Of a stretch of 64,000 bases of DNA, positions 57,000 through 64,000 are shown piece by piece. Source of the DNA: Magnaporthiopsis rhizophila (taxonomy: Eukaryota > Ascomycota > Sordariomycetes > Magnaporthales > Magnaporthaceae); the NCBI GenBank assembly GCA_003049465.1, contig PYSS01000061.1, forward strand, positions 165,088 through 229,087. Reading direction: 5' to 3'. Numbering within the stretch: the first letter of the stretch is position 1; every line of letters starts with the position of its first letter. The notes beneath the pieces are model-generated. The model made no database searches, had not been told where the DNA came from, and was given only the letters and a program-made list of their open reading frames with translations. The translations under genes and the position numbers were made by a program.

Positions 57000-57655
57000 T
57001 TTGGCCAAAATCCGCTATTTCCGCTTTTTATCGATCGGTAAATATTTTCCTTTTTTTCCTTACTTATTTTTTTCCTATTTTGATAAAATATTTGGTTGGA
57101 TGCAAAAAAAACCTTTTTTTGCGCAACCTTCCACGGTTTATTGTACCGATATTTTTGAATTATTTTTTTTGTCCAACATTAAAATACCCTTCTATTTTAA
57201 TTGCAAATTTTGTGGTATTTTTGTTTGTTATGCATCTTTTTCCGATTTTTTTTGTTATTTGGAATGCATTTGTTTCAATCGAGTAAATTGCAATATTTTG
57301 GGTTTTTTTCGAACCTAATTTCTTTATGCCGCTTTTTAATTTTCCAAATTCCGGGGCAAAATAAACTTGGTTTCCAACAAAATCCGTTATTTCGAAAATA
57401 AACGGAAATATTTGCGCAAATAGGAAAAATTTTAGCGTAAAAAATATATTCGAATAGTTTGTTATAATTTGGATAATATTAAGGAATTAAAACGGGTTAA
57501 ACGGAAAAAAGCCGAAAAGGTGGCCGTGTAGGCCCCTGTTATATTTCTAAATTTACTGGCCCCTAATTTCCTTTTATTATTTCCGAGCTGGGCCAATTAT
57601 AGGATTGATCTTAATTTTAATCTGCTGGTTTTATTTTAATTAGGTAAATTATTTT
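57000..57655 (+). pseudogene. Antisense accessory frame of element B, decayed
   Basis: Homologous to 49856-50413: FGWMQKKP, NCKFCGIF, CYLECICFNRVNCNILGF keep the Cys spacing. Stops and AT-rich substitutions fill the helical part, though the closing FPSWAN-type block is still traceable near 57.59 kb. Confidence 0.55.
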
Positions 57656-57659
57656 GGTA

Positions 57660-60600
57660 CTAGCGTTCCGAGCCGAAACCCAAATTTTGGCATTAGTATT
57701 AATTTTTTCCCAAAAGTTTTTTGCCGATATTTTTTAAAAGTTTTTGGCGCATCTTTTAGGTTTGTTTTTTTTTTTCAAATGTTTTTTTCGATTTTATACC
57801 CTGCTTATTTAACCAAATAATGTTTGGTTTCGTTAATAATATTTTTGTTCAAAATTTTTTCGATTTTGTACTTTTGTTTTGGGTCGATTTTTATTAATTT
57901 GTTATTTTTAAATCTTGATAATGCTGGTTTAAACAAATCGATATAAAAAACCGGATAGTTATGCATGGTTAATAATAGTTAAAATTTGTAATTAATATTG
58001 GAAATTTTTTTTAGGATTTTAAACAGTTCCAATTTTTTGTAATTTAATTTATTGTTTAATTGTTTTGTTTTGATATTGCATTAAAAAAAATAAATGTTAT
58101 CCTTTTTTTTAAAGATCGGTTTTTTGATTCTTTTTTTATTAGCCTGTATAAATATGTGCTATTATAATTTTTTTAGTTTTGTCTGGAGATTTTTGTGCAG
58201 TTTGGTAAATTTTTTTATTTGTATTTTTGCTGCTGGGGTATATGGTTTTGTTTTGGGCTTTTTGTATACCGTAAGTATAAATTTATAATTTGTATAAAAC
58301 GGTATAATTTTTGTATTTTTGTATACTGAACTGTTATATACGAATTATATTATAAAAAATAATTATACCCAGTTATTTTGTTTGTAATTAATAAAATAAT
58401 ATAAATATTGTTTTATGGTTTGGTTTGTTTGTTTTATTTGTTTATTTATCTGAAAATAATAGGTTGTAAAAAAAGCATATTTTATATTTAAACTGGCTAT
58501 AAATTATTTTTAAAATTTATTATTAAATAGCTTATTTTGGTCCGTAATTATACATTTTGGTATTTTGTATTTTGCAATTATATTTTGGATAAAAATGTAA
58601 ATTAGTTTTATAATTTTTGCTTTTTTTTTAAATGGCAAATATATAATATATTTGGTAAATCGGTTAATTATTACCATAATATTATTGTACTGGATATTTG
58701 TAAAAAAATTTTTTAATTTGGATAGCCCTGTAATAAAATTTATTATAACTTTTTGCCAAATTTTATTAAATGCTAATAAAAGCTAAAATAATCCATAAAG
58801 CTTATATTTGTTTGCTTTATTTTTTGCATAATTTTTATAATTTTTAATTACCTTTTATATTTCGGTGCAAATTTTTATAAACCCGTAATACTGGCAAAAT
58901 TTTTTCCAAATTTTAGCAACCCCTTGGTATCCATTAGTTACCTGGTTATAAATTTGCTAAATTCTTTCTGGGATCCAGCTTTTTTATCGGATTGTTTTGG
59001 TTAATGCCCATTATGCCGAAATCAGGGATCCGTTTAATCCTTTGGCCAAAATTGCGCATATTTTTGGTAATATATTTACCTGATAATTTAATTACCGGTT
59101 TAAAACATTTGCTTGGCCGTTTTTTAACCTTTTCCTAACCTTAATTCGAAAATTATAATTTTAAAAAAATTAGCTTTATTGGATTTATTTTTTATTCAGT
59201 GCTTGGCTAATAATAAATTATAATAGGTTTTTATAATCGATATATATTATAATTTGATAATTGGCTTTGCACAAATATACCCTCCATTTTTTTAAAATTT
59301 TGATAATAGCAAAAAGCTTTTTATTATAAATTTGATAATTTAGCTTAAATCCGTTCAATTTTTGCAAGAAAAATGCATAAAAGTGCAACCTTTTTTAATT
59401 GTTTCGTTGTTTTAGCTATTCTTCGATAGTAAAATTTGATGCATTAATTTTAACCTCGAAAGATTTTTCTGGGTTTGGTATTGCTAGTACCGGTGTTTAA
59501 ATAATAGCTTTTTTCAGCAAATCGAAAATTATTTATTTTTATATCCCCTAATAAAATTGGGTATTATTTTTGGTAAAATTTATAAATGGTATAACTTTTT
59601 TGTTAAAATTTCGGATAAACCTTCGGTAAAAGTTCAAAAACCCCAAAAAACCTCGCATTTTTTTAATTGTGATAGGTACAGGCCAGTTTTTTACCGCTTG
59701 TATTTTTTTGGGTTCCATCTAAATTTTTCTTTATTTGATAACAAACCCAAAAAAAATTACCTTTAAAAAATACCATATACATTTGTCCGGATTAACCAAA
59801 AGTTTTGCATTTTGCAATTTTTATAATATTTTATATACATATTATTTATATTTTTCCAATATATTTGAAAAAATTAAAATATTATCCAGGTATGCAAAAG
59901 TAAAAATATCGAGATATTTTTGTAATATATGGTTAATTATTTGCTAAAATATGGCTGGTATATTAATAAGCCCGAAAATTATTACCAATAATTCGAAAAT
60001 TCCAAATTTGGTCCGAAAAGCAGTTTTCCATTTATCCCTTTCCTTAATTTTTAGCAGGCTATAAGCTTTGTATAAATTTAGGGCTATAAATTACCGATTT
60101 TTTCCAAACCTATTTTTAAATTTGTCGATTAGGAATAAAAAATACCGATCCTTTATTATTTTCTAATTTAACGGATAATAATCGATATATATCTGTTCCT
60201 TCCCGTTTTTTTTAAAAATAAACAAAATTTTATATCCCACAAAAAAATCGAAAAATCTGGTAAATCCCTTCCTAATTTTTTCTTTTAACTATTTTTGTAA
60301 CAGCTTTTTTTGCCAAAGATTTAATTGATATAATTTTTGGTACTTAAATTATATTTTTGGTTTAAGTTTAATTTTGTAATTAAACGGTCCGTATTCCGGT
60401 AATACCATTTCCAAATCTTTTTGAAATAATCTTTAATACTTATAATATTTTTTAGGAATATTTTTAAATCCATCCTTAATAATTTTCTATTTGTTAAATT
60501 TATTTGCATCTGTATTTATTAGCATTTTGGTTAGTGCGGTTTGCCGGGGCTAATTGCTATATTTTACCGCTATTGCGGTTATTTTTTCTGGCATCCGATC

Positions 60601-61900
60601 TTCATTATCTGGGGCCCGTAACTATTGGGCTTTTTTACTAATTAATAATAACTCCCTCCATTAAATCTGTTCGGTAACCCAATCTATTAGGGGGTTATAT
60701 TTTTTAAATTATAAAATACCTAAAATTAGATTTTCCCCTCCTATATTTATAATATTCAGGATTATTTTGCAGGTTTTTCCCAAAAATCGAAATTTAAAAT
60801 AATCAATTTTAGTATCGATCTTTCCTTTATTAAATATAACTGGCTTTTATTTTATTATTATAAAATTATATGGTTCCTTTTTTTAACGCATCGAAATACC
60901 GTACCTTTTTACTGCTTTTAGTGAAAAATAATTTCCTTAAGCTCCGCAATCGATCATAATTCTTATTTTTCGCCTTTTCTAATATATTATTATTCTAATA
61001 TGCTTATACTGATCAATAATTGTTATTGCTAAAAACCTTGCTGGTTATTGCCCCACCCGTGCCTTATTTTCGGATAAATTTTCTAATTTTTTGCTTAAAA
61101 CACCTGCTGCCGGAACCCAATTATTCCTATCGATCGGGCAAACCTATTTATCCAGGCCCTCGCTTTTTTTTCCATATGTATTTTGCATTTCGGTTTTTTG
61201 CACATTTGGTATATAAAAATTCCTATTAAGCATATTATAAAATAGGCTGGTAACAGTATAAAAATTGCTGCTAAACTTTTATAGCCCATTTTTATTATCC
61301 ACCATTTCGGAAACTAATATTCCTATTATAAATGCCGCACTGATTTTTCTTCTTTTTTCTGTGAAAAAAAATCGTGCTTTAGTTTTTTAACCATATACCA
61401 CCTGCAATTGTTATACAGGCATTTGGCCCAAAAAAGCTTATTATAATGGCCCGTATCGGGGTCCATATTTTTGTGGTTTAGCGTATATAACCGCGCTAAC
61501 CGTTAATCCAGGTTCGGAATATTTTCAAATAGTGCCTTATAATAAATAACCAACTGATTATTTTTTAACTAATCCAGGGGCTTTTTTTTATTATTTTGCG
61601 CCGGTTTTTTGCGTATTAAACCGCTAATAGGTTTGGGCTAATCCCAAAATTATCGATTTATTTCCAAAAACTTAAATAAAATATACGCTTTCCGTACTTT
61701 TTTTTTGGTTATAAAAAATTATTTTCCCATATTGATTATTTGCTAATCAAATTTTTGCTGAAATTTTTTAAAATTAACCATATATTATTTTTTGTTAGGT
61801 TTTTTATTATTGGGGCCCGTTTTTGTGGTTTTTTAGTATTTTATCAGGCCCAGTTTTTTTTTTTGGGCTTATAACTAATATATTTGGCCCAAAGGTGGTT
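57660..61900 (-). pseudogene. RIP-damaged pol of element B
   Basis: Parallel to the pol of A, with RT around 59.7-60.6 kb (YLDN core, SGLTKS-complement region), RNase H and integrase to the left. Limits are approximate. Confidence 0.75.
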
Positions 61901-63203
61901 TTACCTTTATATTTGTATTTAAATTTTTTTCAAATTTATTAACCGAGGTATCTGATACGTTTTTGCACCGGGCTAATTTTTCGAGTTTTTTGCCATTATT
62001 CCGGGGTTGGCCAGTTTATTGCAATATAGCAAACTATTATTTAAAATAATACCCTGTAACATTTTTATCGGAACAATGGATTATACAATTCTTATTAAAA
62101 TAATAAATCCAACTAAATAATGCTCCGAAATACAGGCTTTTTTCTGCTACTTATTTGATCATTTTGGAAAAATTTGGGATTATAGGCTAATAGCCCTCTG
62201 GCGCACCTTTTTGGCAAAAAACGGCCGTTTATCAATTTTTTTACGGACAGTTCCTTTTAATATATCCTTTTTTTTTATATTTAAAGCATTTTCCATCCTT
62301 TAAATCCTTAAACCTAATATGCTTTTATTCCTTATACTGGTATATAACTTTTGTATTAAAATTTATAAATTTAAAATATGTACCATAAACCATAAATTAT
62401 TATTATTTTGCCTTTTTTTGGTTAGTTTTATTATTTTATGCTACTGGCTTAATTTGCTAAATTTTTTTTTCAAAATAATATTTGTACAGCTTATTATTAA
62501 TACAAATAACCGTAATAATATAATCGACAAAATTTTTAGGTTATTCCTGTTTAAATAACTTATTTTTTATATTATTTTTTAACCCCTAATAAAACTGAAT
62601 TATTTTAATATTCTCCGTCCAGTTAAATTTATTAATTAATTGCTGAAATTCGGAAATATAAATTAATGCGGGGCCTTTTTGCCGGAGCTAAAACAATTTC
62701 CTTTCGGCCACCCATTTTTTATTAATTTATCCGAAAATCTTAGCAACCTTCTCACTAAACTTTTCAAAATCGGCAAATATTAGCTTAATTTTTTTCTTAA
62801 ACTTATCGTGCCCTTTTAAATAATTGAACCAGATAGGTTCAAACCAATCCTTAACTTTGCTATTCAGGCATATAACCGTATAAGCAATTTTCTGTTTTTC
62901 CCGTTAAAAATAATCTTAATAAAACAAAAAATACCCCTTATATTTAATCAGGAACATTTTAATTTTGCTTTCCTTCCCATTATATTTATCGGGTAAGGGA
63001 AATTTGTAAAATTTAACAGTAATGTAAAATTTGGCCTAAATTTCCTTAAATTTCTCGATTTCCGCAATAAATATTTGCATGGCCGCCAAAAAATTGTTAT
63101 ACATTTTGCCAGCAATAATAACGCCCTTGGGTTTTTTGCCTGCAATCGATATAATTGCTACTGCTTGTTACCTTCGGTAAATACTGAACAGGATCAATTA
63201 AAA
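61900..63203 (-). pseudogene. RIP-damaged gag of element B
   Basis: Aligns with the gag of A by eye (shared words around 62.3-63.2 kb). The open stretch at 62948-63145 is in a different frame from the gag frame of A, showing further decay. Confidence 0.65.
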
Positions 63204-63653
63204 TGTTACAAACGGTTCTTTGCTTTTAAGGTAAAATATACTAAAAAAGGCGCTAAGCAATAAGATCTCCACAAAATTGCTTGTGCTAAAAACTGGGGTA
63301 ATAACAAAAATTTCGATTATTTGCCCAAGGGAATGCCTTAAAGCTAATTTAAATTAATTAATGCCGAAACCTTAATCAAAAATTATCTAATATAATAGGA
63401 ATCCTTTGCCTTATATACCCGTATTATTTTTTATTTGGCGATTGAGAACACGGGTGATACGTTGGTTTTCCTAAATATCGAAAGTATCCCTAACAACACT
63501 TTTGATACGTCCAGTGCCCGATGTATCGCTTTTATTTTCACGTGACTTAATTACGTGATTCTGACCCCTTATTTCCGATCGTGGGGTTGAGGCGTTGCGC
63601 TGGGGTTTGGTGCCAGCCCTCCTGCCCCCGTATGTCGTAGTGTGGTCGTAACA
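63204..63653 (-). repeat. 5' LTR of element B (450 bp)
   Basis: Pairs with 56522-56971. Its outer third (about 63430-63653) has near-normal GC content. Confidence 0.9.
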
Positions 63654-63692
63654 CCCCAGCCCTTCTGCCCCCTGCCAGCTGTGGTTGTAACA
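63654..63692 (-). repeat. Target duplication of B plus end of the 5' LTR of A
   Basis: CCCCA (63654-63658) repeats 56517-56521. 63659-63692 is the missing end of A's LTR, ending TGGTTGTAACA. It is followed by GAATG, the right target duplication of A. Confidence 0.92.
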
Positions 63693-64000
63693 GAATGCTT
63701 TTCCTTCGTTCGATAATATATTTATTAAACAAATAAGTTTTTTTTTTTTTTTGGCCCGCGCTGCTTAGCAGTTAGGTTAAAACCAGTTGAAAAAATTTTA
63801 TAAGCTTAGAAAAAAATATTATATAATTCCCGGAATAGATTAAATTATTAGTTTTTAAATTTTTAAAGGTTTTTGGATCAGAAAATTACCCTAAAGCAAA
63901 TTTATTTGTTTATTTACCAAAATAATAATTATAATTATTCCGATAAAATTTTAATAATTAAATAAATATTATTAATAAAATATTTGGAATATAAAAAAGC
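63693..64000. other. AT-rich flank beyond element A
   Basis: It begins with the GAATG duplication, then AT-rich DNA with a T run near 63740-63754. No gene recognised; probably more RIP-damaged repeat DNA. Confidence 0.5.

Larger units (their letters stand above)
56522..63653 (-). mobile_element. Ty3/Gypsy LTR retrotransposon B, nested in the LTR of A
   Basis: 7132 bp. Two LTRs of 450 bp each (56522-56971 and 63204-63653), target-site duplication CCCCA at 56517-56521 and 63654-63658. Same strand and gene order as A, and the same family at the level of internal sequence, but with a different LTR body after the first 200 bp. The RT active site YxDD reads YLDN (plus-strand 59881-59892), one change less than in A. 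The right-hand (5') LTR is less mutated than the left one (for example tatgtcgtagtgtggtcgtaaca against tatatcgtaatataatcgtaata). Dead through RIP. Confidence 0.93.
49256..63692 (-). mobile_element. Ty3/Gypsy LTR retrotransposon A (interrupted by element B)
   Basis: Length without B is about 7.3 kb. LTRs start TGTTACAAACGG and end TGTAACA-like; target-site duplication GAATG at 49251-49255 and 63693-63697. Coding is on the minus strand: gag at the right, then protease/RT/RNase H/integrase leftwards, the Ty3/Gypsy order. The RT active site YxDD reads YLNN (plus-strand 52653-52664), and CCHC zinc-knuckle remains (GKYFKCEKKG) lie near 55.1 kb. A polypurine tract (complement of ttccccttttagg, about 49749-49762) abuts the 3' LTR. 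Heavily RIP-mutated, AT-rich and dead. The 5' LTR is split by element B. Confidence 0.93.

Noticed and set aside
1..64000. tRNA genes and CRISPR arrays.
   Set aside because: No A-box/B-box pair with a foldable cloverleaf was noticed, and CRISPR is not expected in a fungus. A tRNAscan run was not possible.

Overview
The window comes from a filamentous ascomycete, most likely a Sordariomycete (Pezizomycotina). The evidence is short introns (about 49-133 nt) with CTRAC branch sites, GC-rich exons, typical fungal families (cutinase, spherulin-4-like GH135, NmrA, TauD, DUF7704, DUF7918, DUF3638), and a terminal AT-rich block whose mutations are almost all C-to-T and G-to-A, the signature of repeat-induced point mutation (RIP).

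1-16.4 kb is gene-sparse. It holds a 74-aa four-cysteine secreted protein, a flavin monooxygenase with an N-myristoylation-type start, a divergent pair made of an MFS anion/vitamin-type transporter and a TauD-like dioxygenase, a spherulin-4/GH135-like secreted hydrolase, a small secreted peptide precursor, a frameshifted small gene, and a single-pass membrane protein whose 5' end is unresolved. 18.6-29.9 kb is one gene: 13 exons reconstructed by eye give a continuous 3401-aa DUF3638/DUF3645 protein with SecA/SF2-like ATPase motifs. This is the best candidate here for an uncharacterised molecular machine. 30.6-44.9 kb holds a mitochondrial coiled-coil protein, a degenerate membrane-anchored aspartic-peptidase-like gene, DUF7704, NmrA, DUF7918 and GFA genes, a small palmitoylation-type membrane protein and a cutinase.

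At 47,484 the base composition changes abruptly at the terminal repeat of a RIP-damaged Tc1/mariner element. From there to the end everything is AT-rich transposon DNA: the Tc1 remnant, a 983-bp element with 277-bp inverted arms, and two Ty3/Gypsy LTR retrotransposons on the minus strand. Retroelement B (56,522-63,653, TSD CCCCA) is inserted inside the 5' LTR of retroelement A (49,256-63,692, TSD GAATG). Both carry, antisense to pol and next to the 3' LTR, a cysteine-rich accessory reading frame. In element A this frame has been largely spared by RIP.

Exon boundaries were set by reading splice motifs and checking that the reading frame closes. Family assignments are from recognition of motifs, not from searches. 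Two homopolymer runs contain N bases (assembly uncertainty).
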